Assembly: GCA_012932865.1 (NCBI GenBank)
Contig: SAXG01000035.1
Span: forward strand, 62,001 to 126,000
Length of the DNA stretch: 64,000 nucleotides
Direction: 5' to 3'
From: Amylostereum areolatum
Lineage: Eukaryota; Basidiomycota; Agaricomycetes; Russulales; Stereaceae
In this document: positions 1 through 11,503 of the stretch, piece by piece
Numbering within the stretch: the stretch's first letter is position 1
Layout of the letters: the number at the start of each line of letters is the position of its first letter
Position numbers and translations under genes: made by a program
Notes under the pieces: generated by a model
What the model was told of the DNA's origin: nothing
The model's input: the letters and a program-made list of their open reading frames with translations, nothing else
Database searches by the model: none

Positions 1-334
1 TGGACTCGTCTAGCAGTTACAAAAAATCGAGCGGGGGCTCACCATGGTCCACTGCCACCGATGGATCAAAAGCTCTGCACTGAGTGGAAAGGAGTGGACG
101 GAGGAAGAACAGCAAATCCATATCTAGCCGAGCGCCATGGCCCGGGCTGTCCTCGCCCCTACCACGATGAGTACTATGACATGACAGTCATTCAAACGAA
201 CCACCCACTCACCCACTCAACGTACACGCACCCACTCAATGCATATTCCTATACAGTAAGAACAAGATTTCTGTCATACCCCTCAGCTCCTCTCTCATCT
301 GTCGGTTCATGATTCCTGAATATCCAGGATCATC

Positions 335-817
335 ATGTCGGAACCGCAGTCAAAAACCTTTTGTCGTGGATGGATGATCAGCGAAAGTTTGCTGCGAGAC
401 TGGGCGGGGAAAGTCATGGAGCCTGAGCAGAATCTCGACCATGTGCCGAGTGCAAACATAATCGGCCGTGCCCTCTTCCCTTTGAACAGGGTGCTGGCGA
501 AGAAGTTCGGTAAGAACATCGTTCGGGTCATCACCACTCCTTTTGGGGAGGATGCGGACGCGGAGTTTCTTGTGGCCGTGCGTGAGGACCCCACGAATCT
601 CGAACTGCTCAATGCGCAAAGGGAGGATTACCTTCCCACTCAGGCTCCTGAAGGGCCAGACGATACAGCGATCAAACATCAACTAGAAGAAGCCTTTCCC
701 GGTAAGCCTTTGCTCAAACCTGTGAAAGGATCTGGAGAAGGCTCACGCGCTCGCGTCTCTCTAGTGGTACTCGGTAAATTGGAGACCTTCAAGACGATAA
801 CAAGGTTCAATTATTGA
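335..817 (+). CDS. Small uncharacterised protein, paralogue A
   Basis: Proposed exons 335-701 and 765-817, giving about 139 residues; the intron has a GTAAGC donor and CTAG acceptor. The protein opens with an aromatic/Cys-Gly-Trp block (TFCRGWMIS), then a helical stretch and a hydrophobic strand (EFLVAVRED). The short second exon encodes LGKLETF. The genes at 2835-3319 and 3813-4267 share this plan: an N-terminal CGW block, about 120 residues, then a phase-1 intron followed by a tiny last exon with a GK[LF] core. I do not recognise the family and infer no function. There is no signal peptide or membrane segment. The intron is a multiple of three with no stop, so an unspliced 160-residue form is also possible. 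This is the most diverged of the three copies. Confidence 0.6.
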   Translation: MSEPQSKTFCRGWMISESLLRDWAGKVMEPEQNLDHVPSANIIGRALFPLNRVLAKKFGKNIVRVITTPFGEDADAEFLVAVREDPTNLELLNAQREDYLPTQAPEGPDDTAIKHQLEEAFPGKPLLKPVKGSGEGSRARVSLVVLGKLETFKTITRFNY

Positions 818-2834
818 TGACAAGGAGACAGCGTCGATAGTTGGCTTGCAATATCATAATATGATGACCGCAGATGAAATTTACTGCACCGTTTTCACTT
901 ACAGTTACTTATGCAATGAGAGGACATAAAAGCGTGAAAGACGATGGCACCAACGCTACTAAGTACAAGCCGTGAAACGGACACAAACAGAACCGAACGT
1001 CCGCTGGCGGCACGCAAACTGGGTGAAAGAGGGGAACGAATTCAACGGAAGGCAAACCATATCCAGCTATAGCTATCCCTTCCCCGGCCGGGGATCTTAG
1101 AACGGCCAAGCACCTGCCGACCTGTTCTTGGCTCCCGATACTTACTGGACTGCCCGCGAGAACATCTTGCTGTCCAAAAGAGATATGGACGGATCGCTCT
1201 CCTCCACAGCACCAACACCGAATCGACCGACGCACGATCTCCACCTGTACCTGCCCCGTCACTTCCAATTCGATCCAGAGAACCGTTAGACCGCAGAATT
1301 ATTCTTCCTCCTTCTTCTCCTCGCATCCACGCAGTTTCAGGGGCCAGGAACAGGTCAAAGCGGGCGGACGGTCTTCGTTTTAACCACTGTTGTTTGGGAC
1401 TTGATGTCCTCAGCAGATGATGACCAGGCTGTCGTTCTTCCTCCGGGACCAAATCAAACGGACGCTCGCCGAGCAGTGGCAAGCACCAGCACCAGCACCA
1501 GCGCCCTAGCCATCGAACGCAACGCGCGGGACCAAGGACCGAGGCCTCGGCACGCCGTGTTCGTCCGCGTTCAAGCACTGTCTCTTGCACCCGTGCCTGC
1601 CCCGATATCAGTGTCTGTGCAGGCTCGATCTTGGGAATATCCTTTCCAAAGGAGTCGCAATATCGTACGCCCGAGCCGTTGTGCTCGCTTGGCTAAGAAG
1701 CTAACGCGTCAGCGAGGACAAATCAGACGCGTTGTGAGAGCGCACCTTCGTATCCTTCTTCCCCGTAATCCTGAACGTGTGTAAACACGCTGCGTGCACT
1801 TCTTGCGACGAGATGAGTGAAGCATCAAGCAAGTTGTGAGGGTGGAGACCGCGCGTGACGAGCGCGATGGAATGCGATAGGTCGAGCGCGCGATGTTGGT
1901 GAATACACGGAGTCGTTTGATGCCATGTAGCTGGGTAATGGATGGCGTAGCCTGAGACCGGGGGGTTGGAGACAGATGTAAAGGCATATATATTGAGTCC
2001 ATTCTGTGTAGTGCAATATAGGTACAGTAACTGTACGGACGAAAGGGATGTTAGTGACAGCGATCCGTGAACGAACGTTGAAGAGCAAGACTTTCCTTTC
2101 TAAGAACACGACCTCACGACGAGACATCGTGAAAAGGGGAAGCCCGGGGTAAGAATCATAGGAGTATGGAGAGTTGACGACGTCTCCTGGAGTGCGAGAG
2201 CGTTGCGCGAGCTCGCGTGTTATGGTCGATAAGAGTTGAAACAGCGCTTTCGCGTAAGCGCCTAACCCGAGTTCGGGCTTCTCGGCCTTTGCCGGATGCC
2301 TCTCTCCTCACGGCCTCTTCGACTTGAGCGAAACCAAAACCCCACCAGTGTATCAGAGAGCGAATCGACGCGGCCTTTCCTAATATGTCTTTTTTTACGA
2401 TTGAGAAATGACCTGGAGAACGCTAACGCGCTCGCGTCTTCATAGCTCTCAGGCTCGGGGGATCAGTGGGGGAGTTTACTAATAACTTGAAGACAACAAC
2501 TTACGACCGCCCGCATGACCTTCGTTCTCTCCGCCTTGCAAACTGTGCCCACCGCCTGGAACATCAGAGGTGCAGTATGTCCAGTGCTTGCTGTTTGAAG
2601 GTAGCCGCGAATAATAAATGGATGCGCTGGCGATTGACGCAAATGCGCTGAGGACACCCGTGCCGCCGCTTACTGGAGTCGTGTTCAACGCGTTCGACAT
2701 TGAGGACTCCGCGATCGTGGTACCGTCAAAATGTGTGTTTATTGTCACGATCACAACCCGCAAGGACAAGAAACAATCAAATGGCTACACAACCTCGGCA
2801 GATGACGCGTAGGAGCCGTCCGAACGTCGAAGGG
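818..2834. other. No supported gene
   Basis: About 2 kb without a reading frame that I can tie to a protein family or a consistent exon chain. Several open frames exist on both strands, but they overlap one another and look like chance frames of GC-rich DNA. Confidence 0.4.
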
Positions 2835-3319
2835 TTACGCGTCTGCTAGCATCTCGTTACAATACTCCACGAGCTTGCCGCGTAAGGCTGAAAAAGAATG
2901 AGCCCCTTCGTCCCGTCTTTCGAAAGGTTCGCATACGCACAAGGATTTGCCGCCTCGATGGCCTCTCGTTTAGTCTTTGTGTCCTCATCCTCGGGAAAGA
3001 AATAGGCTTCCTTCACTCCAAACGCCACCGCAAGAGGGGGGATGATGGACTTCGCCACCACCATGTACTTGTCTGAATCGGGGTCAAAGCCCACCTCCAA
3101 ACTTGCACCGCATTTCTTTAGAGCCTTTTCTAAAAGCATGAGCTCGGGGCCTAGATACTCGGTGGAGGAGACGTCCTCGCCAGATGACTCCTTGATCCAA
3201 GCGTTCACGGTATCCCTTCCGATGAGCCATCCACAGTATAGCTTCACTCTGTCAAAGACGTTCACCATTTCAGCCGGCGGGAGCACTAGTACTACTGGTG
3301 GGGTTTCCGTTTCGCTCAT
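2835..3319 (-). CDS. Small uncharacterised protein, paralogue B
   Basis: Read on the minus strand as exon 1 3319-2941 and exon 2 2887-2835, about 143 residues. The ATG at 3319 (MSETETPP) is the first in frame. The block KLYCGWLIGRDTVNAWIKES matches LYCGWLLGTDVIRAWVKELS of the gene at 3813. Further shared segments are KALKKCGASL / KALKRHGGFL and DKYMVV. A phase-1 intron sits after the Asn-Pro pair in both. The last exon encodes LRGKLVEYCNEMLADA, matching LHGKFSEYTNE in paralogue C. The gene is divergent from paralogue C, about 490 bp away, as expected of an inverted duplication with a shared promoter region. The function is unknown. Confidence 0.72.
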
Positions 3320-3812
3320 GTTTATGTTTCGTATCTGGTTAGGGGACAATGAGTATCAGCGTTCTGTGGAAAATATGTGTTGTACGTACGATTTGACGCC
3401 TGGACTCGGAGGATGTCACGGTGTGTACGGTTCAAGCTTCAAGACGCGACGGTCAAGCTTGTACTATCTGTACTGCTGCTGCTGTTCAACGTTCAACTAC
3501 CTTGCAGCCCCGGGACAATTCTCACGGTCATGTGATCACGGTTGCCAGTTGCTTAACTACGTAGCGGTACAGTATGAAAGCACACCTTGAAGCTTGAAGC
3601 TTGAAGCTTGAAGCTAGTGAAGCTTGAAGCTAGCTTGAAGCTCAGCATATCCAATCCACCCATTCCTCGCTTTCCTCAAGCTTCAAATTTCAAATAGTAA
3701 GCACAACACGTCTCTGCCAGTCTCTGCCCAAGGCGCCCAGAGCACAGATACTTATCTTCCTCTAGATCCGAACCCAACTACCGTTCGGATTTCAACGTTC
3801 AGAACGTTCAAC
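3320..3812. promoter_or_regulatory. Shared intergenic region of a divergent paralogue pair
   Basis: This 493-bp stretch separates the start codons of paralogues B and C and must hold both promoters. It contains the TTGAAGC repeat cluster at about 3586-3642 and other copies of the same word on both strands (around 3424-3455 and 3676-3690). No clear TATA box was identified. Confidence 0.4.
3586..3642. repeat. Short tandem repeat, TTGAAGC unit
   Basis: About eight copies of the 7-mer TTGAAGC, most of them adjacent and some separated by TAG. The unit overlaps the palindrome AAGCTT, so a single strand could pair with itself. Confidence 0.85.
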
Positions 3813-4267
3813 ATGAGTCAAAACCCAGTTCCTGGTCGTGTACCAAGGTTATACTGTGGATGGCTCCTCGGAACAGATGTGATACGAGCTTGGGTCAAAG
3901 AACTCTCCGATATTGACATGGGCGCAGAAGATATATTAGGTGCCGAGGCTGTACCCATCAATAAAGCGCTGAAGAGGCACGGAGGGTTTTTGAGGGCAAG
4001 CTTCGGGCCAGACCGAGACAAATATATGGTGGTGATGGAGGTCTTTGAACCCGACCCTACCAAAGGCTACTTCACGGAGGTGGAAGACCTGGAGTCAAAG
4101 CCTAAGTACCCCGAGGATGACGGGTTGAAGACCAGACGAGAGGCCTACGAGAAGGAAAATCCTTGTGAGTAGGCTGAACTGTCTAAAGGCGAGAAGAAAG
4201 GGCTCATTTATTTCTAGGCTTACACGGCAAATTCTCAGAGTACACGAACGAAATACAATACGTATGA
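3813..4267 (+). CDS. Small uncharacterised protein, paralogue C
   Basis: Exon 1 3813-4164 and exon 2 4218-4267 give about 133 residues. The intron (GTGAGT donor, TTTCTAG acceptor) interrupts the Cys codon of ENPC, the same place and phase as in paralogue B. The protein matches B over the CGW block, the KALK block and DKYMVV. It has an acidic, Lys-rich C-terminal third (EVEDLESKPKYPEDD), and the last exon reads LHGKFSEYTNEIQYV. No targeting signal is visible. The shared splice position makes this a real gene family rather than chance open frames. The function is unknown. Confidence 0.75.
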
Positions 4268-5164
4268 TGTATACGACCCCTCCATGTCGGTGTTCGGACG
4301 TCTCCTCTTCGTCACCTGTATGAAGCCATATTCAAATTGTCGTTCATTTCTTCTTATCCTTGCGAGTGTTAGCAAGGGCGACTGCCTGCCTTGCGTTTGT
4401 CTAGAAGAGACAAGGAAACCACCCACGCAAGGTTATGCGGTCGTACGGAACTTGCGGCCGACGGTGATCACTGGCATGCCGGACATCGCTTGCGCTGGCA
4501 TTAGCCAGAGTTTTCTAGTAATAACTCTATATGTTCCCACCTTAAGGGCAAGTACCGTGGTGCGCACGTTGTGGCCTTCGTGGGGATATTGACCCCTGGA
4601 CAAGGGGCTGTAGTATTATGGACCTCTCGTAAACAGCATTGACTTCAGGATATCGAACCCCCAAACAGAGATCGTAAGGCTCGCCTTCCTTCCCCGCACG
4701 CCCACAGAAGACCCCGCACTCGTCTTCGACCGAGATCGTATCAATATCGCGCTCCACGACGGTGGACAATGGTGCACAATGGCGAGATGGCGCGGCGGAC
4801 GCGCGCCTTGTGCTAGGAACGACCGGGTAGGGACATCGCCCACACGCCACCGTAACTCACCATCCCCGCGACCGAACTGACCGTGACTATGCGGCATGCC
4901 TCCTTCAGATGTCGTCCTCATTTCCCCCTCGTCGTCGAGTGAACCAGGCCAGGGCGGCCAAAAGCCAGTGCTGACACCGTTTGACATCCCCTCCTTGTCT
5001 GTCCTAGTGCCTTATTCCCCAGGAACACTTAGAGACCTTGTTGTCCTCCGTAGGTCCTATTTAAGCCTTCGCGAACCCGCCGGTACAGCCCAATTTCCCC
5101 AATACGCCACCCAGCCCAACCCCCAAACCCCCCACTCGCCTCACCCTCGCCCTCGCCCTCGCCG
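4268..5164. other. No supported gene
   Basis: Nothing recognisable. An open frame at 4896-5285 (+) overlaps the start of the next gene in another frame and is Pro/Ser-rich low complexity. It could hold 5' exons of the 5165 gene, but I cannot join them. Confidence 0.35.
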
Positions 5165-5809
5165 ATGCCGCACCACGAGTCCAGAAGGCGACCCTCAGGC
5201 GTCGCCGCCCACACCCACCAATGGAGCGGCGCCTACACACCGAAATCATCGCAGGCAGTCGAGGTCACATACTCCGATGCACTGACGCCGCCTTGGGACA
5301 ACCCCGAGAAGCGAGCGCGATACCAGCAAGTGGAGACGAGGATCCTCTGCCTCGTCCTGCGCGACGTCGACAACCGATTACGCCAGGTGAGCGATCCCGT
5401 CCACGTCCACTCGATCGACGTCCTCGCCCCCCCCCCCTACAGTGCTGATCCTCGTTCCGCCCAGACAAAACGCGGAAAACTCCTCCCTGACTCTCTGCAA
5501 GGCCCAGAGGTACGTTCCGCACCATCCCCGCCTCACCTCCTGTCCTGGAGGCTTTAAGGCCTGAACCTGGATTCCCACCTGCTCGTCCTGGCACTTATTG
5601 CTCCCTTCATTCTCCCCAACCAGGAACTCCAATGTCTCGCGCGCCACATTCTAGACCGCGCCTATGCCGCGCTGCCCTTAGGGTGGCACCCCTCCACGCC
5701 TCAAGCCGTCCTAGATGGCGATTTTGAATCGATCGTCGAGGCCATTGCGAGGGATAGTATTATGCTGTATGTCGACAACCGTAAATGCGGGTATGGACAT
5801 GAACGATAG
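5165..5809 (+). CDS. Small hypothetical protein, three exons
   Basis: Exons 5165-5386, 5465-5509 and 5624-5809 splice in phase 0 throughout and give about 150 residues ending at TAG. Splice sites are GTGAGC..CCAG and GTACGT..CCAG. The sequence has a disordered N-terminus, then ALTPPWDNPEKRARYQQVE, a helical stretch RILCLVLRDVDNRLRQ, and a C-terminal helix ELQCLARHILDRAYAALPL. I recognise no family. Two introns that preserve the frame, with plausible helical content on both sides, support a real gene. The true start could lie upstream. Confidence 0.55.
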
Positions 5810-6003
5810 GATAGACGGGCATGGGCGCGGCAGGACATTTAGATGTAGGATAGCGATGCGACGGACACGATACCTATACGATTATATAGCGATGTTGATA
5901 CGATAGGAAGCCGGGCGTAGGCTGGAGAGAAAGGCAGGGCGCAAAGGACGGTGGGAGGGGTGGGAGCCTGGAGGAATCGCCGGCCAGTGAGAGGTCGGAT
6001 CCT

Positions 6004-7004
6004 TTATGAGCAGCTCACGCCGACGTCCGGAAAGTCGTACGTCCCTGGAATGGCGGTCTCACAGCCCAGACGGTCTTGGTGCGAGTTGCAATTGGTTTGG
6101 TCGTTGGCGGACGCGCAGCAGCGGATGCAGAACCTGTTTAGCGCCGGCTCAACCCTACACGTTCATCGCTACGCGGTCAGCACGACCCCCTTGACGGAGA
6201 TGAGGGATATACACACAGTTCGATGAAGCTGGCGCCGTAGCCTCCGAAGGTGCACTGAGCACCATTGGGAAACCGGACGTCGAGCTGCCCGCCATGATCA
6301 GAGGCGTCAAGGAGCGAGTTCGCGGGGTTCAAGCAGCCGGTAATCTTCAGGAAGACGTATCGGACGTGTGAGACAAGAGGAGACAAGAGGGCCGTGGAAT
6401 GACGTACCTGTATGTAGGACCCGTCATCGGCCGTCTGCATCGCCGCTGCGACAATAAACCCATCCTGCATCTTGTTCTGACAGTGAGGCTCCGAGCTAGA
6501 AGGGCTGCAGTACGATAACCCGTCACTCTCCGCGTCTGATACATGTTCTGAAACCCCAACGTCGACGTCAGCAAACGGCAGCGATGACGATGCGTGAAGC
6601 GACATACCATCTTGTCGACTTGGAAGGAGGAGAGAGAAGTCGGACGTGCTGGTGATATGTACGGTGGTGGAATCGGATGGAGCGCCAGTAGGGTCGGGTG
6701 TGGGACGGGTATCATGGGGGGTCGTCGGTGTTGGGTCTTGTCGCCGCTGTTGTTGTGCTTGAGAGCGCCCGCCGAGCTGAGAAGAGCTACCAGATGAAAA
6801 GCCGCCAGACATTTTGAGAGCCCTCGCCGGGGTCGTTGTATTGAGGGGGTGGAACTCGGGGACGCCTTGAGAGCGATCAGAGCCAGACTGCCTGCCAGAG
6901 GATGCCATGGAGTTGTGACCGGTGCTGAGAGCCGCCGCGTTTGCCAGACCGCAGAGACAGAAAACCACGAAGCCAATCGAGAACGAAAGACGAGAGTGAG
7001 ACAT
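6004..7004 (-). CDS. Secreted Ser/Thr-rich Cys-containing protein
   Basis: Four exons on the minus strand: 7004-6608, 6547-6408, 6344-6217 and 6154-6004, 271 residues. The intron lengths are 60, 63 and 62 nt, all GT-AG. The N-terminus is a clear signal peptide (a hydrophobic stretch around GFVVFCLCGLANAAA). A low-complexity Ser/Thr/Gln/Pro linker follows, probably O-glycosylated. The C-terminal domain begins near YCSPSSSEPHCQNKMQDGF and continues with SYIQITGC, PNGAQCTFGGYGASFIE and RFCIRCCASANDQTNC, with about ten Cys that could form disulfides. This pattern occurs in secreted proteins of unknown function in wood- and litter-decay fungi. The third intron could be overlooked because the frame stays open briefly past it. 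The protein is probably extracellular or wall-associated. Confidence 0.75.
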
Positions 7005-7263
7005 AGCGTTCGAGATGGAGAGAACAAAGATGGGGATGGGGATGGTGAACGAACGAAAGAAAGAGACGAATCAGCAACGCCAAGAAATCGCGAGTTGTCC
7101 GCTTCAACAACGTCACGTGCATCACGTCATGAACTGTTTCGATTTCGTTTACTCAGGCTTTACTTACAGCTACTGTACACCTGGTAGCAAGCAACCCAAT
7201 CGACGTCGTGAAATAGCCTCCTACGCTATACATAGATCCCTCCGAGTCGTCGCGCCACTACCA

Positions 7264-10200
7264 CTAGTTCGCAGGAGCCTTGCAGCGGTCCGCCGATAGC
7301 CCGTTGTCCAGCGAGGGGTTGCCCCACTGAAATGGTCCATACCGTCAGCCGCAAGCCTTGTAATCAATCTTTTCGTGAAGGCGTACCCAGAGGGGGAAGT
7401 TGTGCGCAACTCCTGCCGCACCAAATACCGCAAAGGAGAGAAGGAATATCATGACTTGCGTTCCACCGTCCTGCCAGCGCATAATTTCGGTGAGTACGAG
7501 GTCGTGTCAACGGACGGCGCGGGGGGCTTACGAGGGCTCCGGATACGATGTAGCTTCGAGGTCGAAAGATGAGCGAGGACAGGTTTTCCATGGACGGTCA
7601 CACTCACTTGTACTGTAAGTCCAGGTCAGTTATCTGAGTACAAAATTGCAGACGCGGACGCGACGTACCTTCGTAAACCATCTTGGGTACCGTCTCCTGA
7701 CATAACTGTTACAAACACCATCAGTTTCTCATCCTTTAAAACAGACCGCAAACGGTACTCACTACTGCGATATAATCCCGATCACCACCGAAAACAGAAT
7801 CGAGGTGTTGATCCCGACCGTGAGCCAGGCCGAGTACTGCGTGATGATCGGCGTGACGACCCAGTCGAAGCCCTTTCCAGGATACTTTCTGTGCAGGAGC
7901 CAGAACGGGATGGGGAGGAATATGCCGATGGCGAGCGATATGGGGATCATCACGTATTCTCCCCCCGCGCCGAACATCTTGGGACCGAGGGCTCCCCAGG
8001 AAATTGCGCTGGATAATAAGAAAAGAAGAATCAGAAGATCTTCGAGGCGAGGAGAGGCGAGAATGAGGTTATACTTCGAGTTGAACGATTGGGGGTTCTG
8101 GCCGGACCAGAGACGCGTTCCCGAGATGGAAAGGAGCGCCGCACGGTTGTCTGCACGATCTGCATTTAGCAATCGGAGGGTTTCGAAGATGGTCAAGGTA
8201 GCCTACTATCGATGATGTCTGAAAGGAGTAATAGCTCGCACGGTCAGAGAGTGCGTGCCCGCGGAGGGATGAGAGATGCGTTAGTACTTAGCAGCATGAC
8301 ATAGTTCAATATGCACCCGACCACCGCGCCGCATACCTGAGCGAAAAAAGTAACTGACCGTCACGATCAGGTCATGGTTACTATCGTTGAAGGAGAAATG
8401 GGCCCACCGCGTGGAGGAAGCTTGGTATAATGTCCAAGCTTGAAGTCCGAAAGCAGCGTCATCGCCTAGTACGAGACCCCGATGTCAAAACAACATCTCT
8501 GACCAGAAGGAACAACACCTACCTGGTTCATCGTGTACTGGCCGTACATCGTCCCGTACCTAGCATACCATGAACCCGATCAAACCCTCACTTCCCATCG
8601 AGACGAACGCAGACAAACATGTTAGCAATAGGCTTCCCAGGGACCATGAACGCGACAATCATCTGTCCGTTTCGACACCGTAAGTACATACTCACCAAAG
8701 GGATCCTCAAAGAGATCCTCGCCCACCTGATAGAAACCAGATCCGAACCAGGACAGTTGGAACCCGGTGATCGACGCGAGGTATCTAGCATACCCAGACA
8801 TGATCAGCCTTGCTCCACCATTTTCGCCGACAGAAACGCAACCCACCCGTAAATAACGGTTAAAACGAAGCACATGATGAGCAGCACGATCAGTGCCCAC
8901 CACGGCAGCCCGCTGTCGCCCTTGTAGTTTGTGGCCTGCGCGATTCACTACCCGTCAGTCCACGTATCCGAACGCATACCATGCAATGCTTGCCTGCGCG
9001 GCGGCAAACGCGGCGGCGAGCAGCACGAGGAACCACCAGTGCGGCACGGTCTTGTACTTCTTCATCTCGTTGTGGTGCGGGTCGTCGATGTTGGTCGCGT
9101 TGAAGAGATACGAAAAGTTGAAGGCGCCCGAGATTTCGTTGAAGTGCCATAGGAGGACGTGCACGAGCTGAAGGGTAAGAATGAGAGATCTGTTATATCG
9201 GGGGGTAGACGGGTAACACTTACGCAGGAGCCGAGGGCCAGGTTGGATACGAGGAGGAACCATGCCTGCGTAACCCCGAGTCAGTGTTTCGTGGGGGTTA
9301 AGGCGATCAGAGTATATGCTCACGTTGCTGGCGGAGAAGTACGCCGGCCCCTGCGCTGCGAACTTGCTCTCGTCACTGCGTCCCGATTAGGTCGATCAAG
9401 ACCTCATGAACCACAGTCGAAACGAAGTGAATACGCACAACGCGTTGTCCGTCAGGATGAGAGTCTGGTCGTACTGCGTCCCGTTCAGATAGAAGAGCGC
9501 TTGGCTCATGAACGGGAAGTTCTGCCGTAAACGCGTCAGGAAACCCCGCTGGGAGAGGAGGTCGTGGAAGTGGCTCGCCTTGGCCTTCCACACGTTCCCG
9601 TAGTAAAGCGCCATCATAAATACGTCTATCGCGGCCGTGAGATCCCAGAGTCGTACGCGTCCGAAAGAGCGGGTACGCACATGTCAAAAACAGCCCAACA
9701 TCCTGGTTGAACTGCGTCTTGAGGGGGATCCACAAGCACTGCCCGCCCGTATTCAGCACGCACGCTTCCCCAGTAACCGCTCAGACACCCACGTCTCCCC
9801 CGATGTAGTTCCAATCCAAGCAGAACGCGAGCAAGCCCGTCCCTGCGTCCCGTCGGTCAGTGCGCCCGCGTCGGGACGGGAAACACCGTAGTCGCCAAGG
9901 AAGACTCAGACCGGGGCGCACCTTCGTTGTTCGACGCGCCCCCGAACAGGTTCCGCATAAAGTCGTGTCGGCCGTTGTCCGCGAGGCAGAAGATCGAGAA
10001 TCCGCTGACCGCAGCGGTGCGGCGTCGTGAGCCTCGACGCATGGTCTGCTGTCGAGAAAAGGACGTACGAGAGCACGGGGAACATGTACTGCGGGACGAT
10101 CTCCCACACCGCGATGACGCTGTCGCCGACCCCAGATGATGCATGAGCCTCTGCCGTCGAGAAGGGAAGGGGACCGACGACGACGAGACGCACGTGAAGA

Positions 10201-11503
10201 GCATCCAGAAGAGCCGGACGCGCTTGCTCGCGCGCGCCTTGTCGAAGTGCAACGCTTGGAACACCTGGTCCAAACAGTGATCAGCCGCCGGACACGGAAT
10301 AACAACCCATCGCCGACTCCTGCACGCACATTCGCAGAGACGATCACGGTCGGCCACCATGTCTATACCGCGAAGTCAGTGAGCAGTATGCGCATGCAAA
10401 ACCTGAACTTCAAGGCGCGTGCCTCCGTCGGGTAGACCAAGAAATCCCGCAAGATCCTAAGGTTTGATCAATCGTGAGCACCCGCCGCACGATAGGTATG
10501 TAGTAGCGGCCACAGCACGGCGAAACGACGCACCCCGCAAAGCCGTATCCGAGAAGCTGCGACGCGAGCAGGGTGAAGATTGCGAGCGCTGGGTTCAGCT
10601 TCTTGCTGTAGTACAGATCGTCGACGGCGATGATCTCCGACGCTTGCGAGGAGACCGAGGCCGTCGAACACCTAGTATCCGAGCACCCGATCAGTCCTCC
10701 ACTCCTCCTGATGAACTCGACGCGCGCACATGATGAGTATGGCCGTGTGCTTTCGGGACGCAAGCACGCCCAACGGTCAGTTCCAGGAAACGCCGATTCC
10801 TCAAAACAGACCGCACCTCCTTGACTGTTAAGAACGGCAGCGCCGTAAGCTGTCGATCTACGCCAAAAAAAAAAAGACAGAGGAGACGTACTGTTGAACG
10901 GCCCCGGATTGAGATACTTGAACCACCCCCGCGTCGGGATCGCGTACGCCATGAAGTTCCCCAGGAAGTACGAGATGAGGAGCAAGAACAGGCGCGCGAC
11001 GCTCACGGTCTGCGGCTTGAAGCTGTCCGTCCATCCCCGATCGATCAGCACACGGGATACAACTGAACGCACGAACGGCGGGAGCCTAGGCCGCGGGACG
11101 CACTAGTAGATCTGCGCGAGCACGCTCCCGAACGCGCTGAGGCCGATCCCGAGGAAGACCATCCGGAACGTGAACGCTTTCTGCGACGGGTCGTCTTGGG
11201 TGGACAGCACCTACACTCCGCGTACCATTATCGTCCAGAAGGGGTGAGAGGGGGGGTGGGTGAGCGGCGTACCTTCGCGGCAACGTCGTGCGCGTAGTCC
11301 TTGACGAGATACCGTTCGCGCTCGTAATCCGACAGCTTCTCCCCGTCCACGCCTTCGAGCTTCCCATCCCCATCGACACTGACAGACTTGACAGACTTGA
11401 CAGACTTGACAGACTTGACAGACTTGACAGACTTGACAGACCCGACGGACTCCTTCTCTTCCCCGCTTGCGATCTTCTCGACTTCCGGGGCGACGAGCGG
11501 CAT
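7264..11503 (-). CDS. Oligopeptide transporter, OPT family (Isp4-like)
   Basis: About 30 short exons on the minus strand, from ATG at 11503 (MPLVAPEVEK) to TAG at 7264-7266. The product is a plasma-membrane, proton-coupled importer of small peptides with roughly 750-800 residues and many membrane spans. Diagnostic blocks in order are: FKPQTVSVARLFLL, LNPGPFNIKEH (the OPT signature), LNPALAIFTLLASQLLGYG, FLVYPTE, WPTVIVSANVFQALHFDK, FGGASNNE, IPLKTQFNQDVG, FHDLL, VHVLLWHFNE, KLGHYTKLPPR, GTRLWSGQNPQSFNS, AISWGALGPKMFG, RRRYPRWFTKYNY, DGGTQVMIFLLSFAVFGAAG and FPLWWGNP. The cytosolic N-terminus carries a VKS tandem repeat. Two exons are only 5 and 8 nt long, and at least one intron seems to use a GC donor. 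The end of one exon near 10427 remains uncertain. No frameshift was needed. Confidence 0.9.
7608..7612 (-). other. 5-nt microexon of the OPT gene
   Basis: On the minus strand the 5 nt TACAA lie between an acceptor CTTACAG and a donor GTGAGTG. Joined to the flanking exons they complete the conserved string FTKYNYI (Tyr codon plus two bases of Asn). Without it the frame and the conserved Tyr-Asn are lost. Confidence 0.7.
10817..10824 (-). other. 8-nt microexon of the OPT gene
   Basis: On the minus strand the 8 nt TCAAGGAG are preceded by TTAACAG and followed by GTGCGG. They supply the Ile (two bases), Lys and Glu of the family signature NPGPFNIKEH. The preceding exon ends in AAC A and the next begins CAC ACG, so the phase fits exactly. 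Confidence 0.78.
11381..11434 (-). repeat. 9-bp tandem repeat coding VKS units
   Basis: Six perfect copies of GACAGACTT on the plus strand plus a partial seventh, in the first exon of the OPT gene. The unit is a multiple of three, so copy-number change keeps the frame and only alters the length of a Val-Lys-Ser stretch in the cytosolic tail. Confidence 0.9.

Noticed and set aside
4640..4670. Reverse-strand B-box-like GGTTCGATATCC
   Set aside because: One base too long for a B box, T-stem pairing poor, no A box at the right distance.
11381..11434. Possible CRISPR-like array
   Set aside because: The repeats are directly adjacent 9-mers without spacers and lie in a coding exon.
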